Below are positions 12,523 to 25,049 of a stretch of DNA of 58,698 nucleotides, piece by piece. The first letter of the stretch is position 1, and each line of letters starts with the position of its first letter. Below the pieces are notes generated by a model. That model had not been told where the DNA came from, ran no database searches, and was given only the letters and a program-made list of their open reading frames with translations. This stretch comes from Selaginella moellendorffii. Lineage: Eukaryota; Streptophyta; Lycopodiopsida; Selaginellales; Selaginellaceae. The stretch covers positions 1 through 58,698 of the forward strand of contig NW_003314411.1 in NCBI RefSeq assembly GCF_000143415.4, written 5' to 3'. The position numbers were made by a program, and so were the translations under genes.

Positions 12523-13658
12523 TGTAGCGCACGTGGTTTTGACCCTTTATCCTATGGTGATTTACCATAGGATAACACCACGAAGCAGAACCTAAACCCT
12601 CTTTGTGCCATGTGACAGATGCCACGTGTCACATGCCACGTGTCCATAAGAACCTGAGGTTCAGGGCCTTGGGCCACTGAACAAAGGAACGATGCCAAAC
12701 TCCCAAGCATGGAGCCAAGGAGTGACGGAACCGATCCACGGAGCAACTCCCGAGCATAAAGCCCAAGGAGCGAAGGGACAGGAGCCCGGAGCGACTTGGA
12801 ACAGTCCTAGAGCAACTAGCATCCCAATGCCAGAACCAGCACGCAAAATGGAGCCAAACGGAGTTTGGCGCTATTTCAGCATACCGGTGGCCTAACGTGA
12901 GGATATGGGTACTCCACCAACTAGCATGGAATGGAACTTGGGCTTAGACCCAAGCCGGACGCAGAACAAGGATAGGCACGCAAGCAGGAGCTAGACTATG
13001 CCTCAGGTTGGTCGGCCATGCCCGACCTACCCACTATCCCTACTATATATTTGGAACCCCCCCACAGCCCCCCCCCCCCTTGAGGAACACATGCTTTGGG
13101 CTTTCACCCCAAGCCTCCCTTAGTATCAGGAGTTAGTCTCTGGGACAAGCTCGAAACTTACTAAATATGGAATGTCCCTAGATTGCGAATTTGGACATGG
13201 GACGAACACCATTGTGTTCAGGACGATCTCTACATTCCATAGATATGCCAAATGAGCAAATCTAGACACTTTCCATAAATAGCATTTGGGACCAAAATGA
13301 GACTAACACAAAGGGCATGATAGCGAGGGTGTTTGGCAGACACGGTAAACTATCATGTAGCAATATTGAGGGACCAATCTCAATACGCGAGGGTTCTTGT
13401 CAAGCCAGTGCAAGACAGAGCAAAAGAGAACTAACAAGCCGGGCCAAGTATGCTCAGCTAAATAGACACTTATGAATTCCTTCCTTATGCTCATCCGGCC
13501 AAGTACAAATGCAAAGTCCAGTTTACTAACACTTGAACAAGAGGGGCTAATAAAGGGTCCAGCAACACCGACCTCCTGCCATCGTGGCAGTAAGGTAAGA
13601 GTGTCTGTAAGGACTGGTCGACAAGTAACTTTCGATACCCGAAGTCACATTCACGACA
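12523..13658 (-). repeat. LTR 2 (3' LTR of copy B)
   Basis: 1,136 bp. On the minus strand it begins TGTCGTGAATG and ends GCTACA. It differs from LTR 3 by scattered substitutions and in the length of the C tract near 13060-13079. Confidence 0.85.
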
Positions 13659-13672
13659 CTCTCCCCCCCTAG
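13659..13672 (-). other. Polypurine tract of copy B
   Basis: The minus strand reads CTAGGGGGGAGAG immediately before the TG of LTR 2, the expected plus-strand primer for reverse transcription. It confirms that 12523-13658 is the 3' LTR of a minus-strand element. Confidence 0.8.
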
Positions 13673-16600
13673 GGAAGATCGACGTCCTCGTCGATGCATA
13701 CTCGAGTCTAGAATACCGCCAAGGAAACAACTCCACAAAAAGTTCACGGTACTCACACTATGTGAGAAATGCACCAACTTAAATGAGTTAGGAGTAACCT
13801 CTTTGTCTAACGCGGATGCGCTACCAGCTCAGACACCTTCCGGCCATCGCCGACAAGGAAATGACCAACGGAGTCAGCCACCCTTGCTGCTCTGGGAGTC
13901 ACCCAGCTTACAAAAGTGTGATATGCCCCTGCCCGCAGGAACATAGAGAGAGAAGCCAGAGGCCCCAACCTCCTAAGCAAAGAAACCAAACCCGTCGGTA
14001 AGGTTTAGATAGACTACTGTAAACAGGCAGTTAGAGTTGTTTACACGGTCACGCCCTTTTAACGGAATAAGGAACATCGACAAAGAGGCGGGTTATGTGA
14101 CCAGTCGACAGTAGCTACCCCATGACTAGAGATTTCACTATGCACACGAAGTGCCGAAGCCAATCTGCCCATACTGGCCCAAACTCAAAGATCAATAGAT
14201 GGACAATATCAAAGTCAGAAACAATAATATCTTAGAAGCTTAATTATCAGTGATTATATCTTAAAGTAGAACACAAAAGTATTCTAAGCAAGTTATCATC
14301 CGATAAACCAGTATAATAGTGCAGGAACCACCAAGATCATTATAGTTGGTAAACATAAGATGCACCATCAACAAAATTCAATAGCAAGTATATCATCAAG
14401 TAAACTCAATGATAAAGTTTAACTATTAAAGATTGCAGATAGAATGCCAAACAACTTACCAAAGAAAACTCAAAGAACACAAAGTATCATCAACTGGCAA
14501 GCAAAATGCTTGCGAATGTATCACCCGGAGGAAATAACATTCCAATCTATCAGAACAAACTTGAGCAACAATCAACAAAGGAGAATGAATGCGGTAAGAC
14601 CAACAAACACTCATTCCTGCCAACTATCACAAAAGTTAATCCAAATAGATCCCAGCCAACAATACCAAGGAATTCAAGTTGCCTAAGCAAGTGTCAGCAA
14701 CATCCTACTGATGTCTCAAACCCAAAAGACCAATCCAAAGCAAACCACAAAGAACATGTGGTATTGTGAAAAGCCACAAGCCATCAAAGAGAACAATTAA
14801 CCACCATAAAAGATCATCAATCATTCTATCAATAGAGAAATGCATAATCATCATTAAAGAAAGAATCTACTATCCCGAAGAATAGCAAATTATTCTATAC
14901 TAACAATAATCAAGTAAAACCCTTGATAAGGATAATCAACTATCTTAGATGATAGTCAATCATCACCAATGATTGCTAGATGCAAAGACTAACGTCAACA
15001 TCGAAGCTAATGAGCCAAAATGCCTTCCCCCAACAACTCCTAACAAATGGAACAATGAGCATAAAAACTCAAATAACCAAAAGCTCGAAGAAGTTTATAG
15101 CCAAGTCTTGCCTAATAATGATCACGAGTCTCGCATGGACTAACGTCAATGCTAAGAAGAAATCATGGTACAACCCACAATATCCTCCTCAACACATCTA
15201 TAAGCTAAACTTCATAATGCAAAGCTAATGAAGAGCATGTTTGCATCAATCCAAAAGCTAAGCATAACAAAGCTACACTCAACAAGTGATCATCAAACGA
15301 TCCTCCATGAATCCATCTATAGCAAGACGTAACTCACATCATAACAAGCACAAGAAGAATCATCAATTATCGATATATTCCAACTCAAATCCAATAAGGA
15401 TTCAAATATTCCAATATCAATCACTAACTCTTCATCCCGTAAAGTTAGTGTTATCCACGACTAAATCACTTTTCAAGGAAAAGCTGAAGCTCAACCCCTA
15501 CTAAATAACTTTGTCTAGAACACAACTAACTCAAACTTGTCACTTAGTTCATTTGAACGTCAACATAGTTGCTAACTAGCAAATGTACAAATGCCAATAA
15601 CACAAAGCCATAGCCAAATCATCAACACTATCTTCATTAAGACTAATGAAACTCGACATCAATCTTGCGGAGAGACATCTCATTTCACTAAAATCTCAAC
15701 CTCAATAATGTCAACGACAAGGCATCACTTCAATGCCATCAACACTAGAACAAAGCTAGAAGAAAGCACGAGTGTATCGCCACTCAAAGCTCTCTAGCAA
15801 CCAAGATAACCAAGATCAAAGATACTTTAGTTAGTATCTGAGACCAATCCTTCAACAATACTCAATTACAGATAACACTTCATCAAGGAGTGAATCACCA
15901 CTTCCAAGACTCAATGAAATCCAACACCACGAACTAAACACAACCAAATGATATTGATAGAGATAGAGTCGATATGTTAACATGGAAAACCCATGTAAGT
16001 CTAACGACACAATCCTCCGCAACACCATCCGGTAAAGCAAGCCTATCACTGCTAAATCATCATCGAGCGAAGCAAGTGTCAACAGTCCTCGACGAAGTCT
16101 ACAAGCAATCACTAGTCGCAAAGTAACTAACAACTAACTCCAGACTCTATCCAACTCAATTGCCTTAGCCCCAAAAGTTAGCATCCCTTTTGGGCCGCAT
16201 CATACAAACTATCTACTAAGGTCTAAGCTAACCGAAGTCAACTCCAACCCTTTCAATAGTTTGTATTGGCTTACGAAAACGGAATGGTTTTCGGACAAAG
16301 TGATAATAGATCAGCTATTGGAAAAGTCTAAGAAAATTTGTGGAAAATCTTTCCATTCTAGAAAAAGAATGACTCTTAGTCTAGGAATGCAAACTTTCAA
16401 GACTCAACCAATTTCCTCCTACCAACAACTTCACATAGGTTCACCTCAACACAAATTCTCATGACCCATAGTATGCTTAATCCTCAAACATCTTTTTGCC
16501 CATACCTCCGACATCCGTAAAATGCAAATGGAACATCCAAGGCTTGATCACGAAGACCACATCTTCGGATATCCACATTGCACTAACACTCTTCTTCAAC

Positions 16601-18097
16601 CACTTTCAAGATCCAATGTGAAGCCAAAACACTAACAAGAAAAATGACATGGAAAATCAAGCTCTAAGGAAACTTCCTCATCACTCAAAATAACAATGCC
16701 ACTTCCACTAACACAAGTGCTAGCAATGTCAATGCCTCAACTACACACTTTCTCCATCCAATAATCTACTCCAAGTGCTAACGGATCAATCGATGAGCTA
16801 TAACAAATGAATGCTATAACCCTTTTCCAACACCTTAGTGGGCAAACTCAAGGAAACAAGGTACCAACTTAAGCTTAGCATAATGGACTACCATCGAGAA
16901 CCCAGTCAAAGCTACTACAATGCTACTACATGCAAGTAGACTAGCCTCACCATCAACCACTTTGGGGTTGATCATCGTTTAACCAAGCAACTTCGTAAAC
17001 ACATTGCTCATTATCACATGGATATGATATAGGTATCACAATGACTTGATCATCAATTGAGTAACACAACGAGCAATGCCAATGCCATTACTTCAAAGGT
17101 TTATGTGATTATCAAGTGCTAACTCGATTCGACAAAATGCAACATAAATGCTACACTCCACCGATAAAGATTTACAACACTGAACACCACCAACTTTTGT
17201 TCACAACACGGACAAGCTCATGCCACTCGCTTTTCGACCAAACTCAAAACTAATCCAACACCAAACTACTCAAGGAGCAATAGCAAGGTTCCCCGGAAAA
17301 GAATTGAGCATTGCAACCCAAGTCTTCCAATAGTAAGCCTAGACAAAATGGTTTAGCACTTCACCGCTATCCATCCCACAACTCACCATTTGTAAGACCA
17401 TCATCTCCAAGATGCATCAAGGTAAGGACTCTTGATTGCATGATGTGAACACGAGCAATAAGTTAACACCTCGTTGCAAATCATCTCTCCAAGAAGAGAA
17501 GATGATTTACGTGTTTGATCCTCCGTCCCTGATGACTCTCTTTTCGGTCTCATCTTTGACCAAACCTCAAGCTTGCTTCCGCACTGCCTTCAGTCCAATC
17601 CAAGAAAAGTTTATGAAAGAGCACGGCACTGATTACTTGAATCAATAGACTCATCCTTACAGTCTTGATTGATTCACTTGTAATCATGCCTAGGAAAGAT
17701 CCACTAGTGCCATGCTAAACAACTACGGACCAGCCTATTTGCCACTCATAGCAAACTCAGGGAGGTTTGCTTTCACCCATGGTACAAGGAACAACTCATG
17801 GAACCACTAATAGGCTAACATTAATCCCACCAACTCAAAGTATAACCTTGAGTTACTAATGTGCCTCACTCACGAGCCCAAGCTCAAACTCGTGTGAACG
17901 AAACATCTCAAATCCATCCTATGAGCCCAAGAGCAAGCTCACATTATTAGGTATAAAAGGTAACCAAAACCATACCCAAGGAACGAATGTGAACCCTTTG
18001 CACCAAACATGTACCCACTCGGATCATCGTTTTCATCTCTGCGTATGCAACGAGACTAGTTGCCCAATCTCATTGAATAGTACTCGCTGAGACTCAT
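13673..18097 (-). other. Interior of copy B, no coding capacity seen
   Basis: A/C-rich on the plus strand with frequent stops in all frames. The part from about 15482 to 18097 is the inverted counterpart of the copy A interior; 13673-15481 has no counterpart in copy A. Copies A and B share an antisense open stretch of 70 codons (10040-9828 and 17436-17648), but it differs at about 13 positions and shows no known motif. Confidence 0.6.
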
Positions 18098-18109
18098 CCT
18101 CTGATACCA
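18098..18109 (-). other. Primer binding site of copy B
   Basis: CCTCTGATACCA on the plus strand is the reverse complement of TGGTATCAGAGG, two bases inside LTR 3. It marks LTR 3 as the 5' LTR of the minus-strand element. Confidence 0.85.
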
Positions 18110-18111
18110 AA

Positions 18112-19266
18112 TGTAGCGCACGTGGTTTTGACCCTTTATCCTATGGTGATTTACCATAGGATAACACCACGAAGCGGAACCTAAACCCTCTTTGTGCCAC
18201 ATGACAGATGCCACGTGTCACATGCCACGTGTCCATGCCACGTGTCCATAAGAACCTGAGGTTCAAGGCCTTGGGCCACTGAACAAAGGAACGATGCCAA
18301 ACTCCCAAGCATGGAGCCAAGGAGTGACGGAACCGAACCACGGAGCAACTCCCGAGCATAAAGCCCAAGGAGCGAAGGGACAGGAGCCCGGAGCGACTTG
18401 GAACAGTCCTGGAGCAACTAGCATCCCAATGCCAGGAGCAGCACGCAAAATGGAGCCAAACGGAGTCTGGCGCTATTTCGGCATACCGGTGGCCTAACGT
18501 GAGGATATGGGTACTCCACCAACTAGCATGGAATGGAACTTGGGCTTAGACCCAAGCCGGACACAAAACAAGGACAGGCACGCAAGCAGGAGCTAGACTA
18601 TGCCTCAGGTTGGTCGGCCATGCCCGACCTACCCACTATCCCTTCTATACATTTGGAACCCCCCCACAGCCCCCCCCCCCCCCCCCCTTGAGGAACACAC
18701 GCTTTGGGCTTTCACCCCAAGCCTCCCTTAATATCAGGAGTTAGTCTCTGGGACAAGCTCGAAACTTACTAAATATGGAATGTCCCTAGATTGCGAATTT
18801 GGACATGGGACGAACACCATTGTGTTCAGGACGATCTCTACATTCCATAGATATGCCAAATGAGCAAATCTAGACACTTTCCATAAATAGCATTTGGGAC
18901 CAAAATGAGACTAACACAAAGGGCATGATAGCGAGGGTGTTTGGCAGACACGGTAAGCTATCATGTAGCGATATTGAGGGACCAATCTCAATACGCGAGG
19001 GTTCTTGTCAAGCCAGTGCAAGACAGAGCAAAAGAGAACTAACAAGCCGGGCCAAGTATGCTCAGCTAAATAGACACTTAGGAATTCCTTCCTTATGCTC
19101 ATCCGGCCAAGTACAGATGCAAAGTCCAGTTTACTAACACTTGAACAAGAGGGGCTAATAAAGGGTCCAGCAATACCGACCTCCTGCCATCGTGGCAGTA
19201 AGGTAAGAGTGTCCTTAAGGACTGGTCGACAGGTAACTTTCGATACCCGAAGTCACATTCGCGACA
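18112..19266 (-). repeat. LTR 3 (5' LTR of copy B)
   Basis: 1,155 bp. The minus strand begins TGTCGCGAATG and ends GCTACA. It has a long C run (18671-18687) that is shorter in LTR 2. Its outer end is the exact mirror of the outer end of LTR 1. Confidence 0.87.
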
Positions 19267-22200
19267 ATTTGCTAGGCTGCTTGTATGTTCCTCTGACCAT
19301 TGTCTTGGATCCATGAGATGCAAGAGTTGTGCATCCTTGCTAGATTCCACAAGTAGAGTCATTGGGTACCCAAGGAGTGCCTCTCATGGACTCATCCTAA
19401 TGCTCTTCTACCTTGTTAATTTGTACACTAGCAAGCATAAGGAATCACTTCCTCCCAATTCTTAACATTTTTTCTTATCTGTGCAACTTGATGGCTTTAG
19501 TGAGTGTTCTAACAAAATTTTCAACCAATCCATTTGCCCTGGGCCAGTAGGCTAAAGTATTTTGGTGCCAAATCCTTCCTATCTTTAAGTTGGCATTTAA
19601 CTTACTACCAAATTCTCGGTTGTTATCTAATAAGACTTTTGCTAGTGCCCTATACTAGAAAACCACATCCTTGAAAAACCATCAACTTAATTCAGTGGCC
19701 TCCTTCAATTAGAGTGGAGTTGGTGCATTTGACAAACCAAAAAGCATCCAAAGGAACTGAAAGAAACCTTGTTTGTGTGACAAATATATGTCTAATGTGT
19801 GACCTATCTACCAGTAGGTTGAGTGAAGATTAATGATGGAGAAAACTCAAGATTGCCCCACTCAATTGAGCATCGTATCAATCTGAGGTATAAGATGTAC
19901 ATCTTTTGTTGTGACATTGTTTAACGGCTTGTAGTTGATACATGTAAACTCTTAAATTTAAACTTCTCAGGAGATCACTTAAAAAAAATGAGCACTTGGG
20001 AAAAGTCTCTCAAATTGTTCCTTTTAATTGTTTATAATCCACCACGCTTTTCTACAAATTCATGTCTTCGTAAACAGAAGCTAAGAGCCACAGCTCTTCC
20101 AAGAGTCTCACTCTCTTGACACCCTACCCCTCGAATTGAGCCCAACCAAAGGCAAATTGAATTTGCCAGATGTCAACTTCAATATATAGTGTGATTTCTT
20201 TAGCCAATCAATAGAATTGGACTTGAGACTTATCTAATACCAAATATAAGTTCTTAAATTTAGACTTCTTGGGAGGTCACCTAACCTAGTACTATTCAAA
20301 CCCAAAGATATTTAACCCCAAATATCCCATGACCCTTAACCAATTAAAAAAAAGGGTGCACTCTTATTCATAAATCATTTCCCTTTATATTTAAATATTT
20401 ATGAATCATCGTTCTCTTTGGTTGCTTATAATACACATCTAAAGACTTCCATTCTACTTAGGTGCAAGCACTACAAGAACACACCATAGAGATCATGACG
20501 ACTCTATCACCCTTGATCATAACATAAAGTCCACACTATTGTTAATTACTTTAGTCTCCACCTCAGAGTACCGATATACCTATTTCTTTATCAAAGTAAC
20601 ATCTACAACCTTAATTTGGTGTTTGACTAAGGGAGTAACATTCAACTCCCATCCCATCTGCTGGAATACTAACCTGTGCTAAGCAATCATTTTCCAACTA
20701 GCATAACAAATTTAGTCTTCTCTTGGCTGTCCAATATGAGACTAACCTACTAGTAGGCCAAATGAAGATTAATGATGGAGAAGACTTGTGACTGCCCATT
20801 TGATCTAGATTGTGTCAATCTGAGGCATAGAATGTGCATCTTTTGTCGTGACATCATTTAACAGCTTGTAGTTGATACACATCTGGAGACTTCCATCCTA
20901 CTTAGGTGCAAGAATTGTAGGAAAACACCATGGAGAGACTGATAGCTTTATCACCCTTGCTTGCAGCATAAAGTCCACATTGTCATTGATTGCTTTAATC
21001 TCCACCTCAAAGTACCAATATGCTTTTTTTTTTTATCAAGGTAGCATCTAGAGTCTCAATTTGGTGCCTGACCAGGGGAGTAACATTCAACTCCCATCCC
21101 ATCTTCTAGAATACTAATTTGTGCCGAGAAATCATTTTCTCTGTCCTTTCCATCATACTAGCATTCACTAGAGCCAAATTCCTAAATTTCACATTCACTA
21201 GGAATCTTAGCATCTCATCCTCTTCAACAACTAGCTTGACACCCTTTTCAAAAGATTGCTTACTTCTTCCTAGCCCATAATTTTAGTGTTTTTTGTCCAC
21301 AATATCCACTCTGTGCAACTATCTCTTCCACCAATGCTTCCACCAAAGATTTGGCTATATTCTATAATGCCTTTTCCACTAGAGAAAACTCCATCAACCT
21401 ACTGGTTAGGTAGATTGTCCACCCCTTAATGTTATAGTCCAAGTGGATTGTCATTGGGACATAGAGCTTCTCCCCTTCACTACCAAAGAATTGAAAGATT
21501 CTTTTATGAGGCTTCAAGTACCCATTCAAGAGTAAATAAGCCTTCAGCCCGAATAGCATGAAGTAGTAGCCTAGTGATTCATAAGCATAGTGACCAAGAT
21601 TTTTTTTGCCCTAACTTGAATCAGCAAATCCCAAATGAACCCCAAGATATGCATAGCTTGCACCAATAACCACTAAGCTCCACCAAATGCTCCAACTTGA
21701 GGCATTTCACAACCTCCTAGTTAAGGATAAATTGGTTAGCAATAGAATTTTGCAATGCCTCAACCTTCTGACCATAAATCACTATTTCCATGATCACATG
21801 AGGTCATACTAGATGATCCTTCTAGAACACAGTGAAGATACCAATATTTTCACTCTAAATCTTGTTCCATTTGGCCTTGACTCTATGCTGATCTTCATCC
21901 ACTTGCTTCACAAGTAGTCTTAGGACTTTTTGGCTATTATTGGTGGTGAGAATTTGTTGGAGCTAAAACTATACAAAAGATTCTTATATATACTTCATCA
22001 TCTCTTTAGTTTCAAACTTCGGCTCCCTTGGAGGAGGCTTTATCCCTTTTTCCACAACCTTGGCCCTTGCAACTACAGCCTTTTTATTATGTTTTTCCAT
22101 TCTCCTATATTATTCTCAAGTATGAATTGCACATAATTGCAGATCCTCCTTCAGAATCTAGTTTATTTATCTCTTCTAGCTCCATATTACCAACCTCATT

Positions 22201-22660
22201 GAGTTCCTCAATTATGACTATGTTAGCAGCTGAATTCCTTTGGTTAAGAGGGCAACCCTTAACCCAATTATGTCCTTCACATTTGAAACATTTACCCTAC
22301 CTATTACTCTGGTCTTGATATGCCACTTTTTTACCAAAGGTCACCATTTGATAGTGCATTTTGGTAAGTTAGGCTTTTGTCTCTTGTGTAAGGGTTGTGA
22401 TCAAGCTCTTGACCTCCTCTAGCATCTTTTTTGTAATAGCATTTTTCACATTTTTCGATTGTCACACAGATTCCGCTACTTTTTCCACCTTAGTGTTTCA
22501 TAAAAGCATTTTTAGAGTATAAACTCAATTGCCTACATCACTGCTTGTGCATATGATTCTTGCAAGCTGTTCTTCATGCCATCCCTTAATAAAGTTTTTA
22601 ATCCTTCTATGAAATACTTCTTAAGACACCAATTAGTAACCATAGATAGTCCTAATTACA
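19267..22660 (-). mobile_element. Ty3/gypsy-type remnant: gag, reverse transcriptase and integrase core (right half)
   Basis: Read right to left on the minus strand: a zinc-knuckle-like CFKCEGHNWVKGC at 22295-22252; further degraded gag/protease-like sequence; reverse-transcriptase motifs around 20960-20780 (an SPWCFPTILAP block and a CINYKLLN block); and an integrase core at 19640-19485 (LDNNREF, then an ANGLVENF block containing the catalytic Glu). Several in-frame stops interrupt it. The RT section is partly duplicated (19815-20690 resembles 20750-21150). Order and strand match the integrase C-terminus at 7940-8208. Confidence 0.72.
19815..21150 (-). repeat. Duplicated RT segment within the gypsy remnant
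   Basis: 19815-19945 resembles 20751-20880 ('GAAGATTAATGATGGAGAA' in both). 20430-20690 resembles 20880-21130 ('GACTTCCAT.CTACTTAGG' in both). The left copy is interrupted by about 480 bp (19945-20430), which is bordered by two related 38-bp segments (19945-19981 and 20247-20285). Confidence 0.6.
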
Positions 22661-24039
22661 CTACAAGAAAACTTGATTTAGCCAATCATTAGCTATATGT
22701 TAGCTACTTTGATTTAGCAAAGTCTTTGCTCTAACCAAGGCCAAGAAACACTGACTACTCCTATGCGAAATTCTTGCAAGTTACAATAGAAATAAACAAG
22801 GATTATTTAATGAAATTGTTCAAGAATACATTATTCCTAGTGGCCAATTATGAGTTACACAAAGCTTTCCAAAAACTAAAAAACCAATTACAATTTTACT
22901 AGCACTCATAATCTCCTTATTGTTCACTAAAAATCACTTTAGAAACACTTTTAAATGTTTTTAAACACTGTTAATCACTTCAAGAAAAGGGTGAAGCCTA
23001 GTATAACACTTCTTTATTGTCACCTTTCTTTTTATAGTCAACTCTCTTACCGCTTTAAATCTTTATTGTCCTGAAGTGTAGATTCTCTTCCCACAACTCC
23101 TAGAAAATATCCACACATCTCCACATCACACCCTAAATGCCATGTCAATCAAATATAACTTCAATTATTTCCAAGATTTAGACAGCATTGGCATGCATAT
23201 TGGTTAGAACCACATGAATTACACTTTTTAACTTATTCTAGGAAATGCTTTCAACTCTATGAACCACCCATTAGATGATGAGCTTTTAAATGAGGATATG
23301 AAATCAAAAAGAGAAATGCATAGTAGATTCATACTCTTGTACCCATTGATTATCAATTAAAGAAATGCTTGCACACAAGAATTTTGTGCATGGAAAGTAA
23401 TAAAAATAGTTATTGCTAAAGGGAACTAAAATAAGTGGTATGTACTTTTTATTTTAATCAATTGTTTCTAGCTACTAAACAATCATTAGTTTACAGCATG
23501 GCAACCAACATAAGGGAATTGAGATTTGCAAGGCCTGGCTTTAGAATCTAGAGATGTGATTAGATCCTTTTTCTTTCATATAGTTAGAGCTACAAAAAGG
23601 TTACAAGGAGCCAACTTGTACTTTGAGCAGATTAGCTCCAGTGATGGAAAGACTGAGAAAGGATGCGTGCACACATGCGTCTCTTCACTTTCAATGGCCT
23701 ACAAAGAAGAAACTTTTGGCTCATGAGTGAAAGAAAAGCTGATTTGATCACCTTTGCTTGGCTCTACACTGTCAAAACAAGCTGTGTGATCAACAATAGC
23801 TTTAAAATCCGCCGCTTCTTCACAGTGTTCGTGAACCAAAAGCTCCAGCAAGGGCCATTTGAAGACGGACGACCAACGTATGCTTTTCTACCAAGGCGTC
23901 CATACCGAAAGCCATGGCTGTTCCTTATCTAAGAAAAAAAAAGAAAAGAACAAAGAGAAAGGATAGAAGAAAATCGAAGAGAGAGCTCTTACCGCTCGTT
24001 CGCTTTGGAAGTGCACACAAAGTCCGTTCCACTGCACTA
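22661..24039. other. AT-rich sequence, no gene recognised
   Basis: Short open stretches only, with no codon bias, splice pattern or motif that I recognise. From about 23880 the sequence becomes polypurine-rich and leads into the CSN3 fragment. Confidence 0.5.
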
Positions 24040-24630
24040 GCTGAGAAACCATTCGATTCAATCGATTTCCATCTGATAATACACGTGGCACTATATAGGC
24101 AGTTTGATCCAAGCTATAAGTCATCAGTGTCATATACCTGGAAAATAAATCGCATCCTGTTAGCACAGCACAAACGAAAACATTTGATTCGTGGCTTACT
24201 TTTCTGGGGAAGGGATCTTGCTCGTCTACAGCAGTCAGCTTCTTCGTGATCAGGAATAGCAATGTCTTACTATTACTGTTGAATTTAGGAAAAACGTTTC
24301 GTGCGTACTGCTCCGAGTCCCCATCCTTTTGATTGAGTCTTTATGTGTTCCTCTTGTAAAGGAACGGCTTCACCAGACCCAAGTTCTTGTCCTGTGCTTA
24401 ACAAGTTAAGGAGATGGAGATTTTTCTCTTTTGTTACATTTCTAAAGGTTTTCATGACTGGTAAGGCAGCGTTGGAGATCCGTGATGTTGCGACTGTTGG
24501 ACACAGTAACCAACTCCATATAGCTCTGCAAGTTGTGAGGAATCTAAAATACTGACGGTAGAAACTTCAAGCTACCTGACAGCATCCTTTCAAATTCCCC
24601 TGGATGATGGAGGGAGTGTACTTTGGGACC
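24040..24630 (-). pseudogene. Fragment of COP9 signalosome subunit 3 gene
   Basis: Collinear with parts of the intact CSN3 gene at 43.3-44.2 kb. It includes the exon with KKLTAVDEQ and its donor, the exon-intron region around 'GACTGGTAAGGCAGCGTTGGA', and the 'CTTCAAGCTACCTGACAGCATCC' stretch. Blocks in between are deleted (for example near 24290-24340), and substitutions break the frames. It ends abruptly at about 24630, where aminopeptidase P sequence begins, so it is part of a chimera. Confidence 0.7.
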
Positions 24631-24639
24631 ACACGCCAC

Positions 24640-24970
24640 TGGAGATGAGGGAAATTGCCAGCATGCTGAAACATAAAAACTCAGAAGAGAAAAATACAGA
24701 CATTCACTTACAACATTAAACAGCCATGCAACTTCATTGAGCATGGTTATCACGATGCCAGTAGCACCAGCTGCGGAAAGTTTCTTTCTCGCATCCGAGA
24801 ACTTCGTTGCAACATCAACACCAGTGTAAATCAAATTGTACACTCTGGGCGGACAAGGTCTCCAATCTCGTCAACCAAGTTGCGATCAACAAAAGTGAGT
24901 TGAATCTCCTTGGCTGACAAGGTTCACCTGAGCTCCTCCGCACCATCATGGGTGACAAGAAACTGTCAAG
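24640..24970 (-). pseudogene. Aminopeptidase P internal exon fragment
   Basis: The minus strand encodes a GVDVATKFSDARKKL...GATGIVITMLNEVAWLFNV segment, typical of the middle of plant Xaa-Pro aminopeptidase P (the 'KF.DLR.KL...LDEVAWL.N' region). It is preceded by a VDRNLVDEIGDLVRPE-like stretch and an in-frame stop. This continues the gene piece at 26690-27190; a Copia-like element separates the two. Confidence 0.65.
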
Positions 24971-25049
24971 ACAATAACTACATCAGAACGGAGGTTTAGA
25001 AAAGCAAAAGAAAAACTGTAGCTCAAAAAGATTGTTTAGACACCTTATA

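Larger units (their letters stand above)
12523..19266 (-). mobile_element. Complete non-coding LTR retroelement (copy B, minus orientation; LARD-like)
   Basis: On the minus strand the order is 5' LTR (19266-18112), iMet primer binding site (18109-18098), about 4.4 kb interior, polypurine tract (13672-13659) and 3' LTR (13658-12523). All structural parts of an LTR retrotransposon are present, but no frame longer than about 95 codons and no gag, protease, RT or integrase motif was seen. This fits a large retrotransposon derivative mobilised in trans. A 5-bp target duplication is not visible: the flanks are ...AGCTTA on the left and ATTTGC on the right. Confidence 0.82.

Noticed and set aside
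14400-15800. Possible CRISPR-like or satellite array in the A/C-rich stretch with recurrent 'ATCATCAA' and 'CAACTATC' words.
   Set aside because: No regular period or conserved spacer; it is biased composition in the retroelement interior of a nuclear plant genome.
8209-19266. The outer 4.3-kb inverted repeats as terminal inverted repeats of a giant DNA transposon.
   Set aside because: Each arm is an LTR followed by an iMet primer binding site, and copy B has a polypurine tract and second LTR, so they are LTR retroelements in opposite orientation.
23888-24262. A 124-codon minus-strand ORF as a novel gene.
   Set aside because: Part of it aligns with a CSN3 exon and intron, so it is a chance frame through a pseudogene.
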